A DNA stretch of 55,286 nucleotides from Deltaproteobacteria bacterium (lineage in GTDB: Bacteria; Myxococcota_A; Polyangia; Polyangiales; Polyangiaceae), in NCBI GenBank assembly GCA_016209145.1, contig JACQWT010000394.1, positions 1 to 55,286 of the forward strand, written 5' to 3'. Numbering within the stretch: the first letter of the stretch is position 1; the number at the start of each line of letters is the position of its first letter. Positions 17,296 to 28,342 of this stretch are shown here, in pieces. Both the position numbers and the translations under genes were made by a program. The notes under the pieces are model-generated. The model saw only the letters and a list, made by a program, of their open reading frames with translations. It was not told where the DNA came from and did not search any database.

Positions 17296-17823
17296 ATGCC
17301 CCAAGCCGCTCTGCCCCTCGCGACGCGCTGGATCGCTGCGGCGAGCGCAGTCGTGGGAAGCTGCGTTGCCAGCCTGCCGGCCTCGGAGCAGCACCCGCTG
17401 CTCGGCCAGGTGCCCCCCTTGGAGGAGCGGCCAAGCATCGACGGGGGGTTCATCACGCTGCCCGCCCGCGGCCACGTGACCGTCATGGACTTCTGGGCAA
17501 CGTACTGCAAGCCGTGCCTGGCGCTGATGCCCCAGTACGAGGCCATCTGGCGCGAGCGCCGAGACGACGGTCTCGTGGTCATCGGCGTGGCCGCCGACGA
17601 CAACCCCGGCCTTGTCGCTACGCGGCTGAAGATGCTCGGCATCAGCTACCCGAATGTCCTCGACGACGGGGAGCCATCGCTGCGCGGGACCTACGGCGTG
17701 CTCGACCTGCCGCGCGCGCTGGTGTTCGACCGCACGGGCCGGCTCCGGCTCGTCCTGACCGGCGGCCGCGCCGAGGAGGCGGGCAAGGTGCGCGAGGGCG
17801 TGGCCGCTCTGCTTGAGGAGTGA
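17296..17823 (+). CDS. TlpA/thioredoxin-like redox protein
   Basis: A 175-residue exported thioredoxin-fold protein. A hydrophobic N-terminus ends at a possible lipobox (VVGSC). The thioredoxin domain has VTVMDFWATYCKPC, giving a CKPC active site, then the VVIGVAADDN strand and GVLDLPRALVFDRTGR with the cis-proline region. TlpA-type proteins reduce disulfides outside the cytoplasm. The next gene starts four bases after its stop, so it heads a three-gene operon with two lipoproteins. The start was kept at the track ATG; no clear ribosome-binding site is seen. Confidence 0.8.
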   Translation: MPQAALPLATRWIAAASAVVGSCVASLPASEQHPLLGQVPPLEERPSIDGGFITLPARGHVTVMDFWATYCKPCLALMPQYEAIWRERRDDGLVVIGVAADDNPGLVATRLKMLGISYPNVLDDGEPSLRGTYGVLDLPRALVFDRTGRLRLVLTGGRAEEAGKVREGVAALLEE

Positions 17824-17827
17824 AGGG

Positions 17828-19048
17828 ATGGGTGCCTGCCGGTCACATGCTGGACGGGCCGCGGTCCTGGTTGCGCTCGCGGTCGTGGGCTCGGGTTGCA
17901 CGGGCACGGTGACGCAACCGCCGTCGATCGTCGCGATCGAGGGAGTTGAGACGTGCAAGGTTGCGAAGGACCCGTTCAACCCCTACGTGGTTGAGTGGCG
18001 CGGCGGTGATCTCACCGCGTTCGAGGCCCTGAGCAACAAGGGCCTGGTCATCGTGAGCTACGCCGCGTGCAGCCTGAAGCTGCTTGCCGGCTGCCGGGCC
18101 GAGGGCAGCTATGAGCTCAACCGCACGACGCCCAACCGGGACAGGATCACGATCGACTCCGAGCAGAAGCTCAAAGCCGAGCTGCCGCTCGGAGCCGTCA
18201 GCCTGAAGGGCTACGTGAGCGCAGGCAAGGAGCTGCGGCTCGACTACGTGGCAGTCGGCGTGCGCGAGGCCACCGTGCGGCCCGCGCTTCTGGAGGGCGA
18301 GTGCGACGGCGCCACGCACTACGTGCGCTCGGTCACGGTCGGCGCCTGGGCGCTCGACGCGCGCACGAAGGAGACGGCGGGCGGCGGCGTGTCGAACAGC
18401 TCCATGGGCGGCGCCGGGCTCGACCACGGGGGCTCGCAGGCGATCGTCAAGCGATCCGGCGACGTGGACGGCTGCATGGTGAACCCGCAGGCCGAGAGCT
18501 GTCGTGGCGTGATCCGCCTTGGGCTGGCGGGGCTGCCGGGCGCGCGCTCCGGCTTGGCGGCCGCGGGCTTCGGCGCGGGTCTCGGCGCGGCCGTCGAGGC
18601 GCCGCCGATCGCCGAGCTTGCGGCCCCCGAGCTGCCCGGGTTCAAGGCCGCCGATGTCGAGTTGCTGAGGAAGTTGCAGCTCGCCAAGCGCGCCGACAAG
18701 AACCCGGCGCTCAGCGCTCGCGAGAAGGCCCTGGCGTGGAACAACGTGGCCAACTACTCCAAGGGCGAGCTGTGGGCGGCCGCCGTTGCGCGGCTGGGCG
18801 AGTGGCAGCGCGTCGGCGAGGCCGAGCGCACGCGCGAGGCGCAGATCGAGAAGCTCGGCAGACAATACACGGCAGACCGGAAGAAGATCGAGGATATCCT
18901 CGCGCTCGACGACGAAGTCGTGACTCGAGTTCAGAAGGAGGCGTACCGTAGGGAGTTCGATCAGGCCTACACGCCCCACGTGAAGGCGATTGCCACCTAC
19001 TTTGCCAAGAAGCGGGGCCTGCTGCCCCGCCCCGCTGCTCCCCCTTGA
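17828..19048 (+). CDS. Hypothetical lipoprotein, 406 aa
   Basis: ATG 17828 lies just after the TlpA-like gene and gives a signal with lipobox AVVGSGCTG. The first 230 residues form a beta-rich domain with several cysteines (SYAACSLKLLAGCRAEGSY, CDGATHYVRSVTVG), then a Gly/Ala linker. Residues 270-390 are helical and charged (ELLRKLQLAKRADKNP, EAQIEKLGRQYTADRKKIED), possibly coiled-coil. I recognise the two-part layout from myxobacterial lipoproteins but not a named family. Its stop overlaps the TTG start of the next gene. Confidence 0.7.
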   Translation: MGACRSHAGRAAVLVALAVVGSGCTGTVTQPPSIVAIEGVETCKVAKDPFNPYVVEWRGGDLTAFEALSNKGLVIVSYAACSLKLLAGCRAEGSYELNRTTPNRDRITIDSEQKLKAELPLGAVSLKGYVSAGKELRLDYVAVGVREATVRPALLEGECDGATHYVRSVTVGAWALDARTKETAGGGVSNSSMGGAGLDHGGSQAIVKRSGDVDGCMVNPQAESCRGVIRLGLAGLPGARSGLAAAGFGAGLGAAVEAPPIAELAAPELPGFKAADVELLRKLQLAKRADKNPALSAREKALAWNNVANYSKGELWAAAVARLGEWQRVGEAERTREAQIEKLGRQYTADRKKIEDILALDDEVVTRVQKEAYRREFDQAYTPHVKAIATYFAKKRGLLPRPAAPP

Positions 19049-19704
19049 CCGGCACGGCAGGCGGCCGGCCCGTCCGCCGAGTAACCCGTATCTCGACGAG
19101 ACTAGCGCTTCTGCTGGCGGCCACGGGCTGTCAGGCCGCCGCGCCCGCTTCTCCCAAGGCGCCAGTTAAGGCGCCAGGCCCGGCTCCCCCGGTTGCGACG
19201 GTTCCCGCGCCCGGCCCCAGGTCGGAAGGCCCGCCCGGCTCGAAATGCGAGGAGCTCATCAACGGCCCCCTTGCCCGGTACGCTCGGAGCGAGCCCGTGC
19301 CGACCGAGCGCAGGAAGCCAGCCGAGCGCCGCCAGGTGGAGTTCATCTGCGTCGCCACGGGGGAGCTCAACATCGCTCCCGGAGGCGACCGTCTCCTCAT
19401 GGAGACCTGGTGCGTGGAGGAGAAACCCACGGATCGCGGCATCGCCATGTTTCAGGCGGACGACACCGCGGCGCCCCGCGTTCAGGGCAAGCACGTGTTC
19501 CGGGTCGCGTTCAAGGACGCGGTCGTCTCGGTGCAGGACGTGGGCGGTCAGCCTGAGGTCCGCCTGCACTACCGCGACCGCCAAGGGACATTCCACCACA
19601 TGGATCTCCCGCTCCGCAAGGGCGAGAAGTACTCCTTCGCCGAGCTGTCCACCGATGTCGTCGAGCCTATCGGCGAGCGCCGGACGATCGAGATGGACCG
19701 GTGA
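19045..19704 (+). CDS. Hypothetical lipoprotein, third gene of TlpA operon
   Basis: About 219 residues from TTG 19045, which overlaps the upstream stop (TTGA); no better in-frame start precedes the signal sequence ISTRLALLLAATGCQ. A Pro/Ala linker of about 35 residues leads to a compact domain with two cysteines (CEELINGP, FICVATGE) and beta strands such as VFRVAFKDAVVSVQDVGG. No family recognised. It converges with the SUMF1 lipoprotein gene 55 bp away. Confidence 0.65.
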   Translation: MTGTAGGRPVRRVTRISTRLALLLAATGCQAAAPASPKAPVKAPGPAPPVATVPAPGPRSEGPPGSKCEELINGPLARYARSEPVPTERRKPAERRQVEFICVATGELNIAPGGDRLLMETWCVEEKPTDRGIAMFQADDTAAPRVQGKHVFRVAFKDAVVSVQDVGGQPEVRLHYRDRQGTFHHMDLPLRKGEKYSFAELSTDVVEPIGERRTIEMDR

Positions 19705-19759
19705 AGATGGGTTGGTTTGCCGGCGGGCGACGATCGAGAATCGAGCCAGAGCAAGGGAA

Positions 19760-20710
19760 CTAGCGGGCGCAGCGAAAGCCGAGGGCATGGCTGCGGTACG
19801 TAGGCTCATGCCCCCAACGGATAGCCGCGCGGACGTCGGAGGCGAGCTGGCCCCGACCCCCGCCGCGGCTGACACGGTTGGCGGTCACGCCACTCTTGCC
19901 GTAGTCCTCGGAGTACCAGGAGGCCGTCCACTCCCACACGTTCCCCGCCATGTCGAAGAGGCCGAAGGGGCTGCGGCCTGCGGCGTAGCGGCCCACTGGG
20001 CAGGTCGAGTAGGGATTGTCTCTCCCGAGGTCGTTCCCGACACCTTCCCAGCAGAGCTGCCCGGCGGGCTCCTCCTTGCCCCAAGGGTACTTCCTGCCAT
20101 CGGTTCCCCTCGCCGCGTACTCCCACTCCTCCTCCGTCGGCAACCGCTTCTCGGCCCAGGCGCAGTACGCAATTGCCTGGTTCCAGTCCACGCAGTTTAC
20201 CGGGCGGTCCGCTCCCCAGGACTCGCCCCAGTTGCAGTCCGCCCCGGCGTCCGGCTTCGTGCAACTGCCCGCGTTCACGCACGCGCCGTAGGCATCGACA
20301 GTCACCTCAGTAAGGTCCATGCAGAACCTCTGCACCGGGACCTCGTGGACCCGCCTCTCGTCCGGTTCGCCGTCCTCCGACCCCATCATGAACGAGCCCG
20401 CGGGGATCCGGGCCATGCCCGAGGGGCAGTCGGCAGACGGCTGCGGCGGCTCGGACGTGTCAGGCGTCTCCGGCGCCTCGGGCGAGGCAGGCACCTCCGG
20501 TGCCTCTGGCCCGCCGGCGAGCGGGAGGCCAAGCTGCCGGCGCAGCTCCTGCGCGGCCTCCACCTCCTGCTCCGTGGGCCGCGCTGCCGCTGCCTGCTCG
20601 ACCTGCTCCTCGATGGCGTCCTCGATGAGGGCATACACTGCGGGCTGGGTGCTCGCGCCGCCGCAGGCCGGCAGGCCGAACAGCGCCAGCACCAGCAGAG
20701 GCCGCTCCAT
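19760..20710 (-). CDS. SUMF1/FGE-family lipoprotein
   Basis: A 316-residue lipoprotein (lipobox FGLPACGG) with a Glu/Pro-rich linker to residue 100 and a formylglycine-generating-enzyme-like sulfatase-modifying-factor domain. Family marks: MARIPAGSFMMGS, PVNCVDWNQAIAYCAWAEKRLPTEEEWEYAARG, FDMAGNVWEWTASWY and the C-terminal GFRCAR. In Myxococcota such domains are abundant and mostly serve as non-enzymatic surface or binding modules; the catalytic Cys pair of true FGE is not evident. A second member occurs at 43.4 kb. Confidence 0.85.
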   Translation of the reverse strand: MERPLLVLALFGLPACGGASTQPAVYALIEDAIEEQVEQAAAARPTEQEVEAAQELRRQLGLPLAGGPEAPEVPASPEAPETPDTSEPPQPSADCPSGMARIPAGSFMMGSEDGEPDERRVHEVPVQRFCMDLTEVTVDAYGACVNAGSCTKPDAGADCNWGESWGADRPVNCVDWNQAIAYCAWAEKRLPTEEEWEYAARGTDGRKYPWGKEEPAGQLCWEGVGNDLGRDNPYSTCPVGRYAAGRSPFGLFDMAGNVWEWTASWYSEDYGKSGVTANRVSRGGGRGQLASDVRAAIRWGHEPTYRSHALGFRCAR

Positions 20711-20772
20711 GAAACAGAGGATGCGGCTCGGCAGCGGCCCGCGTCAAGCGCTCGCTGGTTCGCTCCGGACCC

Positions 20773-20940
20773 CTACGGAGGCGTCTCCACGACTTGCTCG
20801 ATCTCGTGGGCGTCGAGAGAGCCCGCGAAGCTCACTGTGCCGGGCTCGAAGCCAGGCCCGAGCGCCTCCTCGATCCGCTGCCCTTCTCGCTCGATCACGA
20901 TGACGAGCTGGCCCTCCCGCTCGACGAGGACCGCACTTGC
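20773..20940 (-). CDS. Possible small protein, start uncertain
   Basis: A short minus-strand frame (LVEREGQLVIVIEREGQRIE..., ending EIEQVVETPP) has natural-looking amino-acid composition and G/C-ending codons, but no ATG upstream in frame; a GTG inside would give about 41 residues. It faces away from the antitoxin gene at 20972. It may be a real small gene with an unusual start or a remnant. Confidence 0.3.
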   Translation of the reverse strand, partial: ASAVLVEREGQLVIVIEREGQRIEEALGPGFEPGTVSFAGSLDAHEIEQVVETPP

Positions 20941-20971
20941 CGCGAAGTATGATCTGGAGCATGAGAACGGC

Positions 20972-21196
20972 ATGGAACGGGTCACGGCGACCTTCGACGA
21001 GCAGACGGTCGCGGCCATGCGGCGAGTCGCTGGCCGGCGCGGACTATCGCGCTTCCTGCAGTCCGCGGCGCGGGAGCGATTGGCGCGGCTGCGGCTGCTC
21101 GAGGTAGTCGACGAGCTCGACGCGCGCCACGGGCCGCCGTCGGCGGCGGTGCGCGCCGCGGTGGACGCGGACGCACGCCGCGTGTTCCGGCGATGA
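20972..21196 (+). CDS. Ribbon-helix-helix-type antitoxin
   Basis: A 74-residue protein from ATG 20972: ERVTATFDEQTVAAMRRVAGRRGLSRFLQSAAR fits a MetJ/Arc-type ribbon-helix-helix antitoxin that binds DNA with its N-terminal strand. The C-terminal part (ELDARHGPPSAAVRAAVDAD) would wrap the toxin. The track ORF runs upstream only as a shadow. Its stop overlaps the toxin ATG at 21193 (ATGA). Confidence 0.75.
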   Translation: MERVTATFDEQTVAAMRRVAGRRGLSRFLQSAARERLARLRLLEVVDELDARHGPPSAAVRAAVDADARRVFRR

Positions 21197-21624
21197 GGCG
21201 CCGCCGTTCGGCCCTGCCGCCGAGGTTGCCGCGCTGCGTGCTCGACAGCGGGGGGCTCTCCGCCCTGATCGACGGCTCGCAGCACGCCCGAGCAGGCTGG
21301 GTGGTCGAGCACCAGGGCTCCGTCCTCGTGCCGACGCCCGTGCTGGTGGAGACGATCACGGGAGAGCCAGGCCGGGACGCCGAGGTGAACCGCGTGCTCG
21401 GTGCGTTCGTGCGGGCGGGCGGCGTCCTGGTCGCACCGGACGAGGGCACGGCCCGCCGCGCCGGCGCTCTGCGGTTTCGGGCCCGGACGGACGATGGCAT
21501 CGACGCGCTCGTGGCTGCGGCGGCCCTCGGCGACGGCGGTGCGTGCGTGCTGCTCACGTCGGATCCGGACGATCTGTCCCGGTTGCTCCAGCACGCGCCG
21601 CAGGTGGCCGTCCGGGTGGTCTGA
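21193..21624 (+). CDS. PIN-domain toxin
   Basis: A 143-residue PIN protein. Acidic site residues are visible in CVLDSGGLSALID, LVETITGEPGRD, TDDGIDALVAAAAL and LLTSDPDDLSRLL, the spacing expected for a VapC-like RNase. It is translationally coupled to the RHH antitoxin. The N-terminal MRRRRSALPPR extension is basic. This is the second PIN system in the window but with a different antitoxin class. Confidence 0.8.
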   Translation: MRRRRSALPPRLPRCVLDSGGLSALIDGSQHARAGWVVEHQGSVLVPTPVLVETITGEPGRDAEVNRVLGAFVRAGGVLVAPDEGTARRAGALRFRARTDDGIDALVAAAALGDGGACVLLTSDPDDLSRLLQHAPQVAVRVV

Positions 21625-21646
21625 GGCAGGAGCTCGTCGTCGCGTC

Positions 21647-23250
<1,604 letters not shown>

Positions 23251-23254
<4 letters not shown>

Positions 23255-25599
23255 CGCCCGCCCCGGCGCCGGCGGCGCCGGTCGGCCGCCAGCCAGGCAC
23301 CAGCGCCCGTGCCGAGCACCAGGATCCACGCCGGGCCGCCCGGCGAGCCGGCGACGCGACAAAGGCAGGCCGGCTCCTGGCCGTAGGGAATGTTCGCCCC
23401 CGGCCCCCCGCTGCTCGTGCCGTCCCCGCCCGGCCCGCCGCTCGAGCTCCCCCCGGGCGGGGTCGTGTCGATGCCCTCGCACGAGAGCTTGGGCAAGCTC
23501 TTGCCCTTGCCGTCGCCGCAGTCGTTGGGCTCGATCAGGCCCGAGCGGTCGAGCATCGTGATGATGTAGGCGCCGCCGCCGTAGCCCACCATGGGAATGC
23601 TGCCGGCATAGCGGCCGATCGCGCCGTCCGCCGCCACCGCGTTGTACAGCTCGGGCAGGAGCAGGAAGTTGGCGCTCGCCTTGTCGATGATCTGCGCGAT
23701 GTACCCGTCGGCCTCGTCGCCGCGGCCGTGGCGCCGCAGCGCGTTCGCGATTCTGAGATCGACGAGGATCCACTCGTTGTTGTCGTAGGAGCTCTGCCCG
23801 TCGTCGTTGCGCTTGAAGCCCCCGCTCTCGACCCGCAGCTTGCCCAGCGCCTCCAACGTGGCGACGGCGGTGGGGCTACTGGCGCCGAAGTCGTCCAGGA
23901 TGTTCCAGGTGAAAGCTTCGGCCACCGCGCCGTCCAGGGCCTGGTTCATCTCCAGCTCCTCGAGCGACCCGCCGAGCGCGCCCTGCGCATCGACGAACGA
24001 GGCGAGAAAGACGCTCTTGACCTTGGCGGACAGGAGCTGAAATGCGCCCGCGTCGGCATCCCGGCCTGCGCTCTTGGCCAGGCTCGCCATGTCGCAGAAC
24101 CCACGCGCCGCCGCCATCGTCGTGTAGGCGTAGTGCCGCTTGTTGTCGTCGTGGACCTCCCAGATGGAGGAGTCCGCCTTGACGATGCCGTTGCTCTCGA
24201 GGTTCGCCTCGAGCGGCTTGGCCACGCCCTGGCTCAGAGCTTCGTAGACGCTGGGCCCGAGCTTGGTTTTCGACGACAGCCATGCCGCGTCGCCCGAGGC
24301 GGCGACGTACTGGCGCGCCGCCCACAGCACCATGCCCCATCCGTCGATCTCGACGTTCGGGCTGGGCTGCCCCGAGTAGTCGGCCTCCTCCTCGCCGTTG
24401 CCGAAGTAGCGCACGACCGAGATGCGGTAGTCCTGGTTCGAGACGTAGCTCTTGAACTTGCCGACGGGCTCCGCGTTGAGGAAGAAGTCGAGCGCGGCCC
24501 GGGCCTCGTCGTAGTGGCCGCTGCGCGCCAGCGCCACGACGGCGTACGTCGCGTCGCGCACCCAGCCGCTGTGCCACTCGCCCGGCGGCAGGCTCGCCAG
24601 AACCATCCCGTTGTTCTTGCGCGTGGAAGAGTACGGCTCGCGTACCTGCCCCATGCGCAGCACGGCCTCGCTCTGGCGCCAGAGCTGCTTCTCCAGCTCG
24701 GTGCACAGCGCGACATCGGCGCCGGGCGGCTTGCGCCACGCCTCCCACTCGGCCTTGGCGTCGTCCAAGATCTGCTGCGGCGAGCGCCCCGCGCCCCACT
24801 GGGCGATCTTCTTCGCGGCGGACGCTGCGCCGGCGCCGTCCTCGACGAAGCCAATGCCGAAGGCCATCCAGCCGTCCTGTCCGAGCGCCTGCCCGAAGAC
24901 CGGCACCACGTCGTCGCCGCTGCAGCTCCGGGCCTCGCCGATGTCCTGTCCCGCCGCTACCTTCTCGTACGCTCCGTCGCAGTCGGCGCGGTCGGCGCCC
25001 GACAGGGGCACGTAGACCATGGCGCCCCCGCCCGGCCCGGTCTCGGAGATCGCGCTCTGCGCCGCGATCGGGGTCAGGCTCTCGCCGTTCGCGTCGGGCG
25101 TGTCGGGCGAGCCGCCGCCCATGTGGAAGTTGAGCAGGATGTAGCCGTCGGTGGCGCCGGGCGCCTTGAGCAGCGCCACGAGCAGGTTGCCCTCGTAGCC
25201 GAAGGGCGCGAAGAAGTACGACTCGGCCTGCACCGATCCGAGCGTGACCGGCGCGAGGATGATGTTGGTCTGCGCGACGTAGCTCGGGTCGGCGGCGGCC
25301 GTGGGCTCGTTCAGCCAGCCACTCGCGCCGCCGCGCACGCCGAAGTACACGTCGAAGGCGAGGTTGCGGCGCGGGTAGCCGTCGCTCTTGGGGTCGGGCC
25401 GCGGCCCGAGGTAGCGGTAGGGGTGCTCGAGGAAGGAGACGATCTTGTTCTTGTTGAGGTCGTAGATCGAGAAGCCGTGCCCGTTGCCGGTGGTGAGGAA
25501 GTTCCAGGTCCGCTGCGGCGCGGCCTCGGCCCGCCCGGCGCCGAGCGAGCCGAGCAGGACGAGAGCGGCGGCCCGCACGCGCGTAGAGGAGAAGGTCAT
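23251..25599 (-). CDS. GH15-like glucoamylase with MYXO-CTERM-like tail
   Basis: A 782-residue secreted protein. Signal peptide ends near AGRAEAAP. An N-terminal beta-sandwich domain (to about residue 280) precedes an alpha/alpha-barrel with GH15 features: SGWVRDATYAVVALARSGHYDEA, PNVEIDGWGMVLWA, SSIWEVHDDNKRHYAYTTMAAARG and LLLPELYN near the C-terminal end. The barrel's Glu residues in these motifs are candidate acid/base. The tail is a Gly/Ser linker, ACLCRVAGSPGGPAW, a hydrophobic helix and an Arg cluster, like the MYXO-CTERM cell-surface sorting signal. It would release sugars for the adjacent transporter. The first gene of that operon. Confidence 0.8.
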
Positions 25600-25650
25600 T
25601 GCGAATGCCCTCGCAGACACCTCCATGCTAGCTGCGCACGATCGTGCGCC

Positions 25651-25678
25651 GCAAGCCCGAGCGCCACGGCGCGGATCT
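25651..25678 (+). repeat. 28-bp dispersed repeat, copy 1
   Basis: GCAAGCCCGAGCGCCACGGC followed by GCGGATCT recurs with one mismatch at 28282-28309, where it marks the end of the truncated NHL gene. It lies in the upstream region of the glucoamylase gene. Confidence 0.7.
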
Positions 25679-25815
25679 GGGCTTCTGCGGAGCGCGATCC
25701 CGGCCGGCCGGCAGCCCCCGGGGCCGGCGTCCGCGGTGGGGCCAGCCAGCCCGTTGCCGCGCGCAGTGGGCTCGCCGTCGCAGGCCGGCGCGGCGAGCAG
25801 TGGCGCGACCAACGG

Positions 25816-25995
25816 CATACGCGTTAAGCAAGAATCCCTCGATAGCAGCGACGGCGGCCGATCCATCCGCGCGGGCCGGCTTACGTCCTCGCGCCGGGCC
25901 CTCACGTACAGGAGTACGCTCGGGCCCGGCGCTGCGGGCGCGCTCGGCCGGCGCGGCGCCTCGACCGCCGGCCGATTGCCCGCATAAAGCCTATG
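25816..25995 (+). mobile_element. MITE-like element, copy A (180 bp) with 11-bp target duplication
   Basis: The element starts CATACGCGTTAAGC and ends GCATAAAGCCTATG; the ends are imperfect inverted repeats (the reverse complement of the end is CATAGGCTTTATGC). It is flanked by the identical 11-mer GCGACCAACGG at 25805-25815 and 25996-26006. Inside is a hairpin with arms CGCCGGGCCC/GGGCCCGGCG around GTACAGGAGTAC. No protein gene is inside, so it would need a transposase in trans. Copy C at 31735 is the same with an internal deletion. Confidence 0.85.
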
Positions 25996-26045
25996 GCGAC
26001 CAACGGCAGGCTGGCCGCATGCGCCAAGTGCGTCGCAGAGACGAC

Positions 26046-26075
26046 TTGACGCATGCTAGGATCCGCGGCGCTAAT
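26046..26075 (+). promoter_or_regulatory. Candidate promoter of the NHL-repeat lipoprotein gene
   Basis: TTGACG at 26046 and GCTAAT at 26070 are 18 bp apart, a weak sigma-70-like pair in a less GC-rich stretch about 115 bp upstream of the gene's ATG. No other signal in the 185 bp between the MITE and the gene is better. Confidence 0.3.
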
Positions 26076-26190
26076 TTCCAAGCGCTTCTCTCCAGGCACG
26101 CTGCACGCGAGGTCGCCTGCGCGTGGGCCTCGTGTGGACTGACAGGACATTGAGGCAGCAGTCGCCACCGAGCCACAAGGAGAGACTCAC

Positions 26191-28270
26191 ATGCCAGTGC
26201 GGAACAGAAGTCTGCTGCTGAACGATGTAACTAGCGGAAATAATAGGAGATTGCCCCCCGGCGACCTCGGGATCAGCGCCGAGCCGGTCAGAACCCGTGG
26301 CTCGTGCCGGCTGAGCGCCGCTCTTGCTCCCGCATCGTGCACCCTTGTGCTGTGCCTGGCTTCCGGGTGCGGAAGCGAGGAGCTGGCATATCCTTCCGAC
26401 CCTCCTGTCGCCGCCTGTCGCTCGCCTATGGAGATGGCCGGGCGGCTGCGAAGGTGATGCCCACCGGAGTGATCTCCGAGGCGCAGTACCCGGGCGACGA
26501 CGAGTCCTTCTGGTACAAGACCTTCTGCCCGAACTGCCCGGATCCGTACTCCGCGGTGATGGTGCTGCCGCACGACCCGCAGGTGTACTACGGGACCGGC
26601 GGCGGGCTCGTGCCGGCGGTCGATCCGGCCGCCGGCACGCGCGAGCTTCTGGCGCAGTTCGCCAGGGGCGAGCGCGTTTTCGTGCCAGCGGGCGAGCCGA
26701 TCGAGCGGCTGGCGCAGGCCAGCCTACCAGGCGACAAGCTGCTGCGCGGCGTCTCCTTGGATCCGAGTACGCCGTCGGTGGACCAGCAGCTCGCCAGCGG
26801 CTCGGCCGACGCCAGCCCACAGCTCTACGGGGTGCCTCCGTGCGTCATCTGCTCGCCGCTGCTGCGCGGCAACGAAGGGCTGGCGCTGAGCGGGGGGCTC
26901 GGCCGGCTGTTCGTCATCGGCGGGACCAAGGACGGAACGCTGTCTGGCGAGCCGAACGGCTCGGCCTGGGTCCTCGACGCGGAGAGCAACGAGTGGCAGG
27001 AGCTGGCCCTCGACCCGGCGGCGCGGCCGGGGGCAGTGCTCGCCGCGACCTTCCGGTTCCAGGACTTGGCGGTCTACCTGGTCGACCAGATCGCCGAGCG
27101 CGTCTCGCTCCGGCGCTGGCGGCCGCACGGCGCCCTGGAGTACTTGGCTCAGCTTCCGAGCGACTGGGCCGCGCTCGAGCGCAGGTGGCTGGTGGCCTCG
27201 GGCGACGGCGATCTGCTGTTCGCGGCCTCCCGTGCCAAGGGCGCCGGCTCCGACAGCTCCTTGTTGGCGCGCTTCTCGTTCGAGCGGAGCGGGAAGCTGT
27301 TGTTGTCCGGACTCGACCGCCGTGACGCGCGGGTGCTCGGCGCGCCCATCGTCGGGCCCGCCGCTCTGACGCTGGGCGTCCCGGATCCGGCAGGCCCGCG
27401 GCTGGTGCAATATGCGCAGCCGGTGGTTCGGGACACGCACGTGCCCAGGTTCATCGGCTCCTTCTACAGCTACGGCCCCGAGCTGGAGCCCTACGAGCAC
27501 CCGTTCGCCGTGGCCGACGACGTCCCGCAAGGCCAAGTCTTCGTCAGCGATACGCACCACGTGCGCGTGTGCCGCTTCGAGCACGACGGGACCAGCCCGC
27601 TGTGTTGGGGCTCGCAGTGCAACCTCTACGATGGCAACATCGGCTTCCCGCCCGGCTACGGCTGCGACCTGAGCGCGCCCGGAGCCAAAGAGCCCGGCGA
27701 CGGACAGTTCGCCAAGCTCGGGTACGGCCCCGACCTGTGGAGGCTCGACTTCGACCCGGTCGCCAAGAGGCTGTTCGTGGTCGATAGCTACAACGGCCGG
27801 ATACAGGCATTCGCCCCGGACGGCACCTTCCTGTTCAAGTTCGGCACGCCCGGTCACGGCCCGGGTCAGTTCAGGTGGGAGATGGACGTGGCCGTGGACC
27901 GCCGCAACGGCAAGCTCGTGGTGGCCGACACCAACTCGGATCGCATTCAGGTGTTCTTCGACCCCGAGCACAACCCCCTGCCCGAGCTGGTGTTCGGCTC
28001 GAGCTGCGACCTGTACCACCGCTATACTCCCGAGGATGACCCGAGCTGCCAGGTGCACCCTGTCACGGGTGAGCTGGGCGACGGGCAGTTCTACCAGCCG
28101 AACGGCGTGGCGGTGGACGCGCAGGGGCGCATCTGGGTGGTGGACACGGTGAACTGGCGCGTGCAGGTGTTCGACGAGGCGGGCCAGTTCCTGTTCAAGT
28201 TCGGCGCGCACGGCCCGGGCCCGGGCAAGCTCGAGTACCCGGTGGGCCTCGGCATCGACGGCGCGGGCAG
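26191..28270 (+). pseudogene. NHL-repeat lipoprotein, frameshifted and 3'-truncated
   Basis: ATG 26191 has a good AAGGAGA site. The first frame encodes a leader with lipobox CLASGCGSEELAY and runs to 26457. The rest is in the next frame from about KVMPTGVISEAQYPG; one extra base in the GGCCGGGCGG run near 26438 would explain it. The body is about 600 residues, with a PHECIC-like CVICSP site and, from residue 480, NHL blades (RLFVVDSYNGRIQAF, KLVVADTNSDRIQVFF, RIWVVDTVNWRVQVF). It stops inside a blade at about 28266, where the 28-bp repeat begins. It was probably an extracellular beta-propeller. The continuing ORF beyond is a shadow of the next gene. Confidence 0.65.
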
Positions 28271-28281
28271 CAGGCGCGGGT

Positions 28282-28309
28282 GCAAGCCCGAGCGCCACGG
28301 CGCCGATCT
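28282..28309 (+). repeat. 28-bp dispersed repeat, copy 2
   Basis: Differs from the copy at 25651 by one base (GCCGATCT instead of GCGGATCT). It lies exactly where the NHL coding similarity ends and just before the next gene, so it may be the deletion or insertion breakpoint. Confidence 0.7.
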
Positions 28310-28342
28310 AGATCTTTCCCGCGCCCGGTGCGTCGCAACGGC

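Noticed and set aside
19193-21196. 667-residue plus-strand ORF
   Set aside because: Only its last 74 codons (the antitoxin) look like protein; the rest crosses other genes in a shadow frame.
25644-26153. 169-residue plus-strand ORF between glucoamylase and NHL genes
   Set aside because: It spans the 28-bp repeat and the MITE; similar translations arise in the other repeat copies, so it is repeat-derived and not a gene.
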